Part shown: piece after piece, positions 16,573 through 23,497 of the stretch
Numbering within the stretch: position 1 is the first letter of the stretch
Layout: each line of letters opens with the position of its first letter
Source: Candidatus Guanabacterium sedimentis
Lineage (GTDB): Bacteria > Acidobacteriota > B3-B38 > Guanabaribacteriales > B3-B38
Length of the DNA: 37,008 nt
Assembly (NCBI GenBank): GCA_902505605.1
Contig: CABWKN010000006.1
Coordinates: 1-37,008 of the forward strand
Direction: 5' to 3'
Translations under genes and position numbers: made by a program
Notes under the pieces: generated by a model
What the model was told of the DNA's origin: nothing
Databases searched by the model: none
What the model saw: the letters and a program-made list of their open reading frames with translations, nothing else

Positions 16573-17457
16573 TTACTTCTTTTTCTTTCCGGGGACAGAC
16601 TTCAGGGGAGCTTTTTCTTTAGTCTTCTGGATGATAATGTTCACTATTTCCTTAAATGTTGTGGCAACATCGCTTTCGGGCTTTCTGATCAGGGCGGGAA
16701 TACCCTCATCGCACGATTCCACCACCGAAGGGTCGAAAGGGATGCTTCCTAAAAATGGCTTCCCCGTCTCCTCGGCTATTTTCTTTCCACCCCCGCATTT
16801 GAATAGGTCGGTCCTCTTCCCGCAGTGTGGGCAGATGAAGCCGCTCATATTTTCTATCACTCCTAACACCGGCATATTGACCTGACGGCAAAAGGTGATT
16901 GCTTTTCTTATATCGGTCAAAGCCACATCCTGGGGGGTGGTGATTACCAGGGCTCCATCGGCATCCTCAATAAGCTGACACACGCTCAAGGGTTCGTCTC
17001 CGGTTCCGGGGGGTGAGTCGACAACCAAGTAGTCAAGCTCGCCCCATTCGACATCTCTGAGAAATTGCTTGATGAGCGACATTTTCAGAGGTCCCCGCCA
17101 TATCACCGCATCCTCCTCTTTCCGCAAGAAGAAGCCGATAGACATCACCTTAAGGTTGGGCGAATAGTAGACCGGCTGAAGATTCCCCTCCTCACCTTCC
17201 ACCTGTCCCCACTCAATACCAAGCATTTTGGGGATGTTGGGTCCGTGGATGTCGATATCCATCAAACCCACTTTAAATCCCTTCTCGGAGAGGGCGAAAG
17301 CGATGTTGGTGGCAACTGTGCTTTTGCCCACCCCTCCCTTTCCGCTCATCACCAGGAGTTTATGCTTGATTTTGCCCAGTCTCTTATTTAAAGCTTCTTT
17401 CTCCTTCCACTGCTCCAGAGTGTTGTCCTTATGCTGCGGATTGTTCCTCTTTTTCAT
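16573..17457 (-). CDS. Mrp/NBP35-family P-loop ATPase (iron-sulfur cluster carrier)
   Basis: The deviant Walker A MSGKGGVGKST, GLMDIDIHGPNIPKMLG, VVDSPPGTGDE (Walker B) and TTPQDVALTDIRKA are all typical of Mrp/ApbC. The C-terminal MSGFICPHCGKRTDLF has the CxxC that bridges a shared [4Fe-4S] cluster in dimeric family members. There is no N-terminal DUF59 domain. AAAGGAGG lies 10 nt before the ATG at 17457; the track start three codons earlier is too close to it. It is flanked on both sides by NifX-like genes, as in Desulfovibrio orp loci, so it may load or move the cluster of those proteins. Confidence 0.92.
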   Translation of the reverse strand: MKKRNNPQHKDNTLEQWKEKEALNKRLGKIKHKLLVMSGKGGVGKSTVATNIAFALSEKGFKVGLMDIDIHGPNIPKMLGIEWGQVEGEEGNLQPVYYSPNLKVMSIGFFLRKEEDAVIWRGPLKMSLIKQFLRDVEWGELDYLVVDSPPGTGDEPLSVCQLIEDADGALVITTPQDVALTDIRKAITFCRQVNMPVLGVIENMSGFICPHCGKRTDLFKCGGGKKIAEETGKPFLGSIPFDPSVVESCDEGIPALIRKPESDVATTFKEIVNIIIQKTKEKAPLKSVPGKKKK

Positions 17458-17533
17458 AACCTGCATTCCTCCTTTTGTGTGTTAACCGCACTACCTTCCA
17501 GCTTGACCCGTAAATGGCTTTTGAGTCCACAAT

Positions 17534-17562
17534 ATTATAACAGCAAAACCATCTCATCGCAT
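17534..17562 (-). promoter_or_regulatory. Extended -10 promoter before the Mrp gene
   Basis: On the minus strand TGTTATAAT gives a perfect -10 (17534-17539) with the extended TG. A weak -35 ATGCGA lies 17 nt upstream (17557-17562) and overlaps the end of the preceding NifX-like gene. The leader to the ATG is about 70 nt. Confidence 0.45.
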
Positions 17563-17919
17563 CCCGAAACGCCGTCCCACCGATGCCTCGGTGATTTCGG
17601 TAAGCTGTCCATTCTTGAAGTGGTCTATGGCATCCCTAATCTGACCGGATGCTCCGATAAACACTCTGATCTGCGCCGCCCTCAGGCTCTGAAAGGCATT
17701 GGGACCACAATTGCCGGTGATTAACACCTCCACTTCTTTGTCAGCGGCCAGTTGAGCAGCCTTGATGCCGGCTCCTCCTCCCATTTGAGCGGCTTGGTTG
17801 GACAAAGCCTCCCATTCCATGGTATCCGGGTCAACGATTATGAAATAGGCGCAGCGTCCGAAGCGTGGGTCAACCTCTGAATCGAGGGTGTTTCCTTTGG
17901 AGCTGATGGCAATCTTCAT
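17554..17919 (-). CDS. NifX/MTH1175-like cluster-binding protein
   Basis: A 121-residue single-domain PF02579-type protein: MKIAISSKGNTLDSEVDPRFGRCAYFIIVD, ADKEVEVLITGNCGPNAFQSLRAA and FIGASGQIRDAIDHFKNGQL. AAAGGAGG stands 8 nt before the ATG. It differs from the 16160-16510 protein in lacking the His/Cys tail and in having Cys in GNCGP. It probably binds an iron-sulfur or mixed metal-sulfur cluster, by family analogy with ORP and MTH1175; which metal cannot be told from sequence. It lies between the FmdB-like and Mrp genes. Confidence 0.87.
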   Translation of the reverse strand: MKIAISSKGNTLDSEVDPRFGRCAYFIIVDPDTMEWEALSNQAAQMGGGAGIKAAQLAADKEVEVLITGNCGPNAFQSLRAAQIRVFIGASGQIRDAIDHFKNGQLTEITEASVGRRFGMR

Positions 17920-17997
17920 CGAAAGACCTCCTTTTTAAATGTCAAAATCTTCTTTTATTAACCATTCTATGGCTTCAGCCTGCGGGAGTTTATCAAG

Positions 17998-18228
17998 CTA
18001 CCTGGTGCAGCATCGTTTGGGGTCATCACAAGGATTGGTTATACCACAGCATTCAGAACCTGAGGGAGAGGGGCTCCCCTTCACCCTGACGCTTGCCGGA
18101 GCGGAGAAAATTTTCTCTATGCTCTCACTCCCGCAGTGGGAGCATTTAACCTGCCGGTTCCCGGTTACTCCAATGAGGTGCTCTGAAACCTTACCGCAAT
18201 CCCGGCACCTGTATTCGTAAATGGGCAT
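17998..18228 (-). CDS. FmdB-type zinc ribbon protein
   Basis: A 76-residue protein opening MPIYEYRCRDCGKV, then VKCSHCGSESIEKIFSAP: the two CxxC knuckles of the FmdB/CxxC_CxxC_SSSS family. The C-terminal extension carries four more cysteines (ECCGITNPCDDPKRCC), which could bind a second metal. Originally noted near formamidase and often found in cluster-assembly loci, its role is regulatory or metal-binding by inference only. Only 4 nt separate it from the NifU-like gene upstream, so the two are surely co-transcribed. Confidence 0.85.
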   Translation of the reverse strand: MPIYEYRCRDCGKVSEHLIGVTGNRQVKCSHCGSESIEKIFSAPASVRVKGSPSPSGSECCGITNPCDDPKRCCTR

Positions 18229-18232
18229 AATC

Positions 18233-18754
18233 TCACCCCCTTGAATCCGGTTTTGAAATTATACCATTTATATCCTTCTTAACAAAGCCCTCTTTTGCAG
18301 CAGAGCCTCCCTTCAAGAAGTCAGCCGTAGCCTCCCGCAGGGTATCTGCTGCCAGGAGGGCACAATGCTGGTCGGGCTCTGGAAGACCACCAAGATTCTC
18401 TAAGACGGTCTGGTTAGTGATGTCTAAAGCATCTTCCACCCTTTTCCCTTTCACCAGCTCGGTAATCATACTGCCGCAGACGATGGTGGTCCCGCAGCCA
18501 TCGGTAAAGAACTTAGCCTCGGCAATTATGCCATCTTTTATCCTGAGATACATCTCCATGGTATCTCCACAGGGACCGGTTACCCTCCCATAGCCGTCAG
18601 GATTATCCATCCGTCCGATGTTTTTGGGGTTGAGGAAGATTTCCATCACCTTCTTGGAGTAGGTCTCCGCCATTTTTTGCAGGATCGATTTTTGCAGTGA
18701 ATCGGCAAACTTATCAAAATCAGACCCCATAGCCTCCTCACTTCTGATTAGCAT
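18233..18754 (-). CDS. NifU/IscU-type iron-sulfur cluster scaffold
   Basis: The scaffold domain covers residues 31-147 with TYSKKVMEIFLNPKNIGRM, VTGPCGDTMEMYL (Cys62 and Asp64), TDGCGTTIVCGS (Cys87) and PDQHCALLAADTL (Cys131). The three Cys and the Asp match the cluster ligands of IscU. The C-terminal 30 residues are not conserved with IscU, and there is no ferredoxin or Nfu domain. The start is unsettled: the ATG at 18754 has no good ribosome-binding site, while the ATG at 18730 has GAGGAGG only 2 nt upstream. It should build [2Fe-2S] or [4Fe-4S] clusters. No cysteine desulfurase is present in the window. Confidence 0.88.
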   Translation of the reverse strand: MLIRSEEAMGSDFDKFADSLQKSILQKMAETYSKKVMEIFLNPKNIGRMDNPDGYGRVTGPCGDTMEMYLRIKDGIIAEAKFFTDGCGTTIVCGSMITELVKGKRVEDALDITNQTVLENLGGLPEPDQHCALLAADTLREATADFLKGGSAAKEGFVKKDINGIISKPDSRG

Positions 18755-18760
18755 TTAAGG

Positions 18761-18847
18761 TTATCCACCATATTGTTTAAGCCTTGGCTGGCGAATGACA
18801 TCCATCCCTGTCTCCGGGTCGATAACCTCTCTTATCTTAAACTTCCC
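18761..18847 (-). pseudogene. Possible remnant of a DUF59/MIP18-type domain
   Basis: In the gap between the CDF-NifX and NifU-like genes one minus-strand frame reads about 28 codons without a plausible start, containing REVIDPETGMDVIRQ before a stop at 18761. VIDPETGxDVV is the opening signature of DUF59/MIP18 proteins, which act in iron-sulfur maturation. The match then fades. It may be a decayed gene end or chance; I see only this short stretch. Confidence 0.25.
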
Positions 18848-20168
18848 TCATCTTTTCTTCCAAGGAGAGCATCTCTTCGTCAAACCTATGGGTAAATGTG
18901 GTCAGCCTCTTCAAGTTGGAGGTAGCAAAGCCATTTAGAGCATCTCTCACCACCTCGTCTTCCGATTGATAGATTTCAATAAAGCGGTTGCGCAGGGCGT
19001 AAAACCCTATCTCTCCTACCTCTTTGGTTATAAGGGCATCCACCTCCTCCTGTTCCAGAAAGTGGTTAGCCACTGCCAGACTAGCTCGGAGTTTCTTGTT
19101 TTTGAAAGGGTTAGGCTTGATGGAAAAATCTTCTACCTCCCCTTTCTTTATTCTGGCGAAGGCGAAAAATTTTGCTCTGCCAAAATGTTCGGACAGCCTC
19201 GATTCTAATCCCTTATTCTCCTTAAGGGGCACCATTACCCCAACTGCTCCGCTTTGATAGGGCTCAATTGATATACTGAAAGCCTCTATCTGGGGAAACC
19301 TATCCCTGGCCCTTTTCATTAACTGATGAGAAATCTCATGGCTTCGAGCCACATCAAGTGACTTCCTCATCTGGATTGACGCCTCTCCAAAGAAGAAGGG
19401 ACCCGCCTGCCTGATCTTTACCATTTCCACTCCCTTTACCTCTTTAAAGGAACGGAGAAGAGAACTTATCTCCCTCTCCATATGGGGGTTCATTGAGGCA
19501 TCCATCAGGCTGTAAATTGCTATGCGTCCGTTTTTAAGCCCTACCCACAAAATCAATAAAGCCAAACCCAGAGTGAAAACACCTTCTATATAAGGAATGT
19601 AAAAATAGCTGGCGGATATGGCAATAAAGACCACAAGAGAGGAGAAAATATGTAGCTGAGTGTCCTGGGAATTGGCGATTAGGCTCTGCGAGTTTATTTT
19701 ATCTCCCACCTTCCTCTCCCATCGGGCAAGGATATAAGATACCAGCGCCGATATAGCGGATATTCCCAGGGCGAAGTGAACCACTTTTATCTGCGGAAGC
19801 GTGCTCAGCCTACTTATTCCAGCAAGACCTAATGCAATCCCTCCGTAAAGTATTACCCCGGAGACGAACAGGGTAGCCAGACTCTCCGCCTTATAGTATC
19901 CATAGGGGAACCTCCTGCTCGGTCTGCGGCTGGCTATCCTCAAGCCGAACCAGGAGGCTAAGATAGTAAGCACATCGGAAGCAGAATGAACCGCCTCGGC
20001 CACCAGGGCAATGGAGCCTGAGAGATAACCTATAGCTCCTTTCCCTGCCGCCAGGGCAAGGGTTATCAGGGTGGCAAAGCCAGCCACCTGTTCTCCCTGT
20101 TTCAAATCTACCAAGGTATCGGACAAATGCCCGCCCTCCTTCTTTCCAGAGCAATCATAATCTATCAA
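18837..20168 (-). CDS. Cation diffusion facilitator transporter fused to a NifX/MTH1175-like domain
   Basis: Residues 20-225 are a six-helix CDF transporter: SIALVAEAVHSASDV gives Glu58, His61 and Asp65 in helix 2, and helix 5 has ANSQDTQLHIFSS with Asp169 and His173 in the metal position. Residues 228-303 are the cytoplasmic ferredoxin-like CDF domain. Residues about 308-415 add a NifX-like domain (GVMVPLKENKGLESRLSEHFGRAKFFAFARI ... VDALITKEVGEIGFYAL), so the efflux channel carries a cytosolic cluster- or metal-binding module. The family exports Zn, Fe, Mn or Co ions. Only 1 nt separates it from the MinD-like gene upstream. I infer metal export tied to this cluster; the ion is unknown. Confidence 0.87.
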   Translation of the reverse strand: MIDYDCSGKKEGGHLSDTLVDLKQGEQVAGFATLITLALAAGKGAIGYLSGSIALVAEAVHSASDVLTILASWFGLRIASRRPSRRFPYGYYKAESLATLFVSGVILYGGIALGLAGISRLSTLPQIKVVHFALGISAISALVSYILARWERKVGDKINSQSLIANSQDTQLHIFSSLVVFIAISASYFYIPYIEGVFTLGLALLILWVGLKNGRIAIYSLMDASMNPHMEREISSLLRSFKEVKGVEMVKIRQAGPFFFGEASIQMRKSLDVARSHEISHQLMKRARDRFPQIEAFSISIEPYQSGAVGVMVPLKENKGLESRLSEHFGRAKFFAFARIKKGEVEDFSIKPNPFKNKKLRASLAVANHFLEQEEVDALITKEVGEIGFYALRNRFIEIYQSEDEVVRDALNGFATSNLKRLTTFTHRFDEEMLSLEEKMREV

Positions 20169-20169
20169 T

Positions 20170-21045
20170 TTAGGCTTCCCCGGACTGATTGAGCAATCGG
20201 GTGGTGTTCTGCCATGTCCTTTCTATCTCCTGGGAGACCGCTCCTTGGGAGAACTCTATGACGCTTTTCCGGTGGACCATAGCCTCGGTGACCACAGTGT
20301 CAAAAGGGATTTCCCCCACCAGCTTTAGATTATTTTCCTGACAGTAGCTCCTGATGTTCTGCGAAATCTCCAGATTGATGTCACACTTATTGATGCATAC
20401 CGCGGTGGGTATTTTGAAGTGCGCCGCTAATGCTGCCGTCCGCCTCATATCATGTATTCCTGAAATGGTAGGCTCTGATATAATAAGCACCAGGTCGCTC
20501 CCCGTGATGGAGGAGATAACCGCACAGCCAATTCCCGGGGCACCATCGACAATAATGAGCTCCTTCCCTTTATTCTCAGCCAACATTTTAGCATTTTTCC
20601 TCACCAGGGTCACCAGCTTGCCGGAGTTCTCCTTGGCTACCCCCAATTGGGCGTGAACCAGGGAACCAAATCGGGTCTCCGAGATAAACCACTCACCGGA
20701 GACCTCTTCCTTAAACTCAATGGCTTCAGCAGGGCAGAAGTTATAGCATACCCCACACCCCTCGCAATCTATCTTATCAACCACATATCCTTCACTAATA
20801 GCTCCGAAGCGACAGAGCTCCCGACATTTACCACATTCGGTGCACAGCTCTTTATTAATAAAAGCTAAATTTCCGCTGCGAAACTCCTCGCGCCTGGTTA
20901 TTGTCGGGTCGAGGATAATGTGAAGGTCTGGCGCGTCTACATCAGCATCTGCCATAACTTTATCCTGCGCCAGGGTGGCAAAGGCGGCCACTATGGTAGT
21001 CTTCCCCGTGCCCCCCTTGCCGCTTATTACCACCAGTTCCTTCAT
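20170..21045 (-). CDS. MinD/Mrp-type ATPase with inserted 2[4Fe-4S] ferredoxin (copy B)
   Basis: COG1149-type protein: deviant Walker A ISGKGGTGKTT, MADADVDAPDLH, then a ferredoxin insert with CTECGKCRELCRFGAI and CEGCGVCYNFCPAEAI (residues about 65-110), followed by Walker B IIVDGAPGIGC and the base-recognition CINKCDIN. Its ATG overlaps the last 4 nt of copy A (ATGA), so translation is coupled. Pairs of such ATPases are a constant part of Desulfovibrio orp loci (DVU2103/DVU2104), where they are reported to associate with the orange protein. ATP-driven cluster transfer is plausible but inferred. Confidence 0.92.
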   Translation of the reverse strand: MKELVVISGKGGTGKTTIVAAFATLAQDKVMADADVDAPDLHIILDPTITRREEFRSGNLAFINKELCTECGKCRELCRFGAISEGYVVDKIDCEGCGVCYNFCPAEAIEFKEEVSGEWFISETRFGSLVHAQLGVAKENSGKLVTLVRKNAKMLAENKGKELIIVDGAPGIGCAVISSITGSDLVLIISEPTISGIHDMRRTAALAAHFKIPTAVCINKCDINLEISQNIRSYCQENNLKLVGEIPFDTVVTEAMVHRKSVIEFSQGAVSQEIERTWQNTTRLLNQSGEA

Positions 21046-21881
21046 TCCCCAATCAACCTCTTTACTTCGCTTATCACCGAACGGAACTTTTCTTTATACT
21101 CCGGATATATATCTACCATCATCTCGCCCCTGGAATAGGCTTCGGCAATCCTCCTCTCCAGAGGTATCCGAAGCAAAACAGGGAGATTTTCCCGCTGACA
21201 AAACTGGTCTACTCCTCTGTCTCCGATGTCCGCTTTGTTGATTATTACTCCCGAGGGAATAGAAAGCGCCTTCACCATATCGACCGCCAGGGTAAGGTCG
21301 TATAGCCCGAAGGGAGTGGGCTCGGTGACCAGGATGACGTAGCCACTCCCCTTAATCGACTCGATCACCGGGCAGGAGGTCCCCGGTGGGGCATCGATAA
21401 TAACGGTTCCTTGGTTATTTGTCTTCTCCTTCACCGCTCGAATCAATGGGGGAGCCATCGGTTCCCCTACATGCAATCTGCCGTGAACGAAATCCACTCC
21501 CCTTACTACTCCTTTCTCCACCGTGCCGATCTCCCGCATCACCTCTGAGATCGCCGCTTCGGGACAGACCAAACTGCAACCCCCGCAGCCGTGGCAAAGC
21601 TCAGGGAAAACGAGGACCTTTTTTTTAACTGCTAATATAGCCCCATACTGGCATATCTCTCCGCACTTGCCACAAAAGGTGCACAGCTTTTCGTCAACCT
21701 GGGGGATGGGTATGCCCACCGACTCCGACCCATGAAACTTCGGCTTGAGGAAGAGGTGGGCATTGGGTTCTTCCACATCGCAATCTAATAGCTGGACTTT
21801 CCCATTGAGCGACAGAGCTAAATTGGTAGCTACAGTGGTCTTTCCTGTGCCTCCCTTGCCGCTGGCTATGCCAACTATCAT
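21042..21881 (-). CDS. MinD/Mrp-type ATPase with inserted 2[4Fe-4S] ferredoxin (copy A)
   Basis: It has the same architecture as copy B: ASGKGGTGKTTVATNLA, LLDCDVEEPNAHLFL, ferredoxin insert CTFCGKCGEICQYGAI and CHGCGGCSLVCPEAAI, Walker B VIIDAPPGTSCP and GVIINKADIGD. Unlike copy B, LKPKF follows the VEEPN switch region, and the segment after the ferredoxin is longer. The two copies are diverged paralogues and probably form a heterodimer. Its start lies 52 nt after the stop of the small zinc-ribbon gene; AAAGGGA precedes the ATG. Confidence 0.92.
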   Translation of the reverse strand: MIVGIASGKGGTGKTTVATNLALSLNGKVQLLDCDVEEPNAHLFLKPKFHGSESVGIPIPQVDEKLCTFCGKCGEICQYGAILAVKKKVLVFPELCHGCGGCSLVCPEAAISEVMREIGTVEKGVVRGVDFVHGRLHVGEPMAPPLIRAVKEKTNNQGTVIIDAPPGTSCPVIESIKGSGYVILVTEPTPFGLYDLTLAVDMVKALSIPSGVIINKADIGDRGVDQFCQRENLPVLLRIPLERRIAEAYSRGEMMVDIYPEYKEKFRSVISEVKRLIGE

Positions 21882-21933
21882 TCACAAAGTCCCTTTCCTG
21901 CCTCCTCTGAATTAGAAACGAGCAGTAGACTTC

Positions 21934-22152
21934 TTATCCCCTGACCATAGCGGTTCCGCAATTAGGGCACTTAAGGTCGAAGCACGGTACGCCTCGCTGG
22001 TGAGTGAGGGTCTTTCCACACTTGGGACATACGCAGTTGCCTCCGGGACCAATGCTCTGTCCCCCCATGCGACCACGACCTCCACCGCGACCCAGCCCTC
22101 TCCCTGTTCCAGGACCTTTGCCCGTGGGACCTGTTCCATCGCCTCTTGGCAT
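21934..22152 (-). CDS. Small Gly/Arg-rich protein with C-terminal zinc ribbon
   Basis: A 72-residue protein. It begins MPRGDGTGPTGKGPGTGRG, the same signature as the DUF5320-like protein at 22496-22882, then a GRGGGRGR stretch. It ends in a zinc ribbon, CVCPKCGKTL and CPNCGTAMVRG. AAGGAGG sits 7 nt before the ATG. The track also offers an overlapping 75-aa frame (21912-22139), a shadow. Such proteins accompany MinD/NifX clusters in anaerobes; function unknown. It opens the run that continues into the two MinD-like ATPases, and the palindrome at 22181-22199 lies 29 nt upstream. Confidence 0.75.
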   Translation of the reverse strand: MPRGDGTGPTGKGPGTGRGLGRGGGRGRMGGQSIGPGGNCVCPKCGKTLTHQRGVPCFDLKCPNCGTAMVRG

Positions 22153-22180
22153 TTTTTACCTCCTTATCTTGGAAGCTTAA

Positions 22181-22199
22181 TTGTTAATAAAATTGACAA
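22181..22199. promoter_or_regulatory. Imperfect 19-bp palindrome, possible operator
   Basis: TTGTTAATAAAATTGACAA has 8-nt arms of the form TTGTyAAT/ATTrACAA with one mismatch around a 3-nt centre. It lies 29 nt upstream of the ATG at 22152, where a repressor or activator would act on the zinc-ribbon/MinD/CDF run. No regulator is assigned. Confidence 0.4.
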
Positions 22200-22451
22200 G
22201 AAAATGATGAGGCCAACTTTAGCACTTTCATAAAAATCTCCCGCTCCTGCTTCTGCCACGCCCGAATCGCCATGGTATGGGATAGGGGCGGTAATGGGGA
22301 AAAAATGCAGGGATAGGGAACCATGGATGTAGTGATAAATCTTCTGCCAGGTTCATAGGTCAAGTGGTAATTCGGATGAAACCGCCTTGCGGCTGGAAGT
22401 GGGATACTGAAGTTAGCCATCTTTTTAAACTATTATTCTTATTTGTAAGAG

Positions 22452-22490
22452 AGGGGAAAGGGGATGCCAGAAGCTCATCCCCCTCCCTTT
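22452..22490 (-). terminator. Hairpin terminator after the DUF5320-like gene
   Basis: GGGGATG (22460-22466) and CATCCCC (22476-22482) form a perfect 7-bp stem with a 9-nt loop. On the minus strand it is followed by CTTTCCCCTCTCTT, so the T-tract is interrupted. It starts about 14 nt after the stop codon. Confidence 0.4.
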
Positions 22491-22495
22491 TTCTC

Positions 22496-22882
22496 TTATT
22501 TTTCAGGTGCTTTCTCCTTCCTCAGCTCCTCAATGCGGTTTCTTATAGCTTTCAGCTCCTCCTCCAGTGCTTTAGCCTCCTCTTCGAGGAATTTCCTCTC
22601 CTGAGCGGGAGCCTGGGGGTATATGGGTGCTGGTGGATAACCGTAAGCTCCCTGGTAATAGCCGGGGCCATAAGCTCCCACTGCACCTCTCCGCCCCCAG
22701 CCTCTTCCACCACCCCAGGCGCGTCCTCTGCCTCCGCCATAGGGCAAGCCACCTCTCCCTACTCCATATCTGCCACCGTAGGGATTCATAAAGCCGGGTA
22801 CCGGATAGCCGGCGCAATAGCCAGCAGCCCTTCCGGTCATCGGACCCATACCCCCGGGACCAGTTCTATCTCCTCTTGGCAT
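22496..22882 (-). CDS. DUF5320-like Gly/Tyr/Pro-rich protein with coiled-coil C-terminus
   Basis: This 128-residue protein starts MPRGDRTGPGGMGPMTGRAA, the DUF5320 signature, followed by a low-complexity Gly/Arg/Tyr/Pro region (residues 20-90). A charged helix (EEEAKALEEELKAIRNRIEELRKEK) at the end should form a coiled coil. GGAGGAGGTGATG precedes the ATG. DUF5320 proteins occur beside NifX-like and MinD genes in many anaerobes; no function is established. It lies 44 nt downstream of the NifX-like gene and should share its sigma-54 promoter. Confidence 0.8.
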   Translation of the reverse strand: MPRGDRTGPGGMGPMTGRAAGYCAGYPVPGFMNPYGGRYGVGRGGLPYGGGRGRAWGGGRGWGRRGAVGAYGPGYYQGAYGYPPAPIYPQAPAQERKFLEEEAKALEEELKAIRNRIEELRKEKAPEK

Positions 22883-22926
22883 TTACATCACCTCCTCCAA
22901 AGAGGTTAGTTTTTATAGTACATAAG

Positions 22927-23313
22927 TTAAAACCTTCGCCCTGGTCCCCGTGCACCCCAGTAACGCCATCTCTTTCTTCCCCCAGGGCTCAGAATAATAC
23001 CAGGCTCCAATTTCCCCTCTGTAAATAGCTTCAGCGCCTCATCAGCCTCTCCGGTCACCCAGGGGATCACTCTCACGCCGCTCTGCGTCAGAAACCTGGA
23101 CGAAAAGCAATCTATTGCCCCGCATATGACTACCTGCACTTCCCTCTGAATGAGCTGGTTTATCAGCTGTACGGCGGGTGCCAATCTTAAAGGAGTGAAC
23201 TTATTTTTATCAACGACCTTGCCTCCTTCTACTGTGACTATGAGAATATCGGGAGCGCAGTCAAACCGGGGTGATACCCGGGAACCAAAAAGGGGAATGG
23301 CTACTTTTGTCAT
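22927..23313 (-). CDS. NifX/MTH1175-like protein, first gene under the sigma-54 promoter
   Basis: A 128-residue PF02579-type domain from MTKVAIPLFGSRVSPRFDCAPDILIV through REVQVVICGAIDCFSSRFLTQSGVRVIPWVTGEADEAL, with a basic, Gly-rich tail (GGRKRWRYWGARGPGRRF) unlike the other copies. The track's start (23382) adds 23 codons that overlap the promoter. The ATG at 23313 has GAGG 8 nt upstream and follows the -24/-12 element by the right distance, so I use it. Cys residues in SPRFDC and CGAIDC are candidate ligands. It is likely the main target of the adjacent activator. Confidence 0.85.
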   Translation of the reverse strand: MTKVAIPLFGSRVSPRFDCAPDILIVTVEGGKVVDKNKFTPLRLAPAVQLINQLIQREVQVVICGAIDCFSSRFLTQSGVRVIPWVTGEADEALKLFTEGKLEPGIILSPGGRKRWRYWGARGPGRRF

Positions 23314-23334
23314 CACAGACCTCGCTGTGTAATG

Positions 23335-23350
23335 AGCAAATACTATGCCG
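23335..23350 (-). promoter_or_regulatory. Sigma-54 (-24/-12) promoter of the NifX/DUF5320 unit
   Basis: Minus-strand CGGCATAGTATTTGCT fits TGGCAC-N5-TTGCW: the invariant GG and GC doublets are present with exactly 10 nt between them, plus CA after the GG and TT before the GC. It ends 21 nt before the ATG at 23313, leaving a short leader with GAGG. The neighbouring gene encodes a sigma-54 activator. Confidence 0.6.
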
Positions 23351-23445
23351 AAGATGGCGAGAGGAGATGAAATGTTTAACATACGATTTTACAAGGAGTT
23401 ACAGGCAAGCCGCGGAGAATGGCATCTCAGGAGGCGCCACCTATG

Positions 23446-23485
23446 ATTTCAATATGAAATATATAATTTCAAAAATGCAATGAAA
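23446..23485. promoter_or_regulatory. Candidate upstream activator sites: ATTTCA/TGAAAT repeats
   Basis: ATTTCAATATGAAAT (23446-23460) is a perfect palindrome with 6-bp arms. ATTTCA recurs 20 bp later (23466-23471), about two helical turns, and is paired with TGAAA at 23481-23485. The sites lie about 95-150 bp upstream of the -24/-12 element and just beyond the activator gene's stop, where enhancer-binding proteins usually bind. Confidence 0.5.
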
Positions 23486-23497
23486 AGGATGGGGTGG

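Larger units (their letters stand above)
22153..22495. other. 343-nt gene-free interval between the two MPRGD genes
   Basis: The interval contains a terminator-like hairpin close to the DUF5320-like gene (22452-22490), a small CCGC/GCGG hairpin near 22381-22395, and an imperfect palindrome near the next gene (22181-22199). A 78-codon frame (22184-22420) has no ribosome-binding site and a composition unlike a gene. I see no confident sigma-70 or -24/-12 promoter. Confidence 0.6.

Noticed and set aside
22184-22420. 78-aa minus-strand ORF in the 343-nt gap
   Set aside because: It has no ribosome-binding site and no recognisable content, and its end overlaps the operator-like palindrome.
22364-22909. 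181-aa + strand ORF over the DUF5320-like gene
   Set aside because: It is antisense to a gene with a clear ribosome-binding site and family start, and it has low-complexity Ser/Pro-rich content.
16160-23313. Nitrogen fixation genes suggested by NifX and NifU matches
   Set aside because: There is no nifH, nifD, nifK, nifE, nifN or nifB; the proteins match the small MTH1175/orange-protein class and a general IscU-type scaffold.
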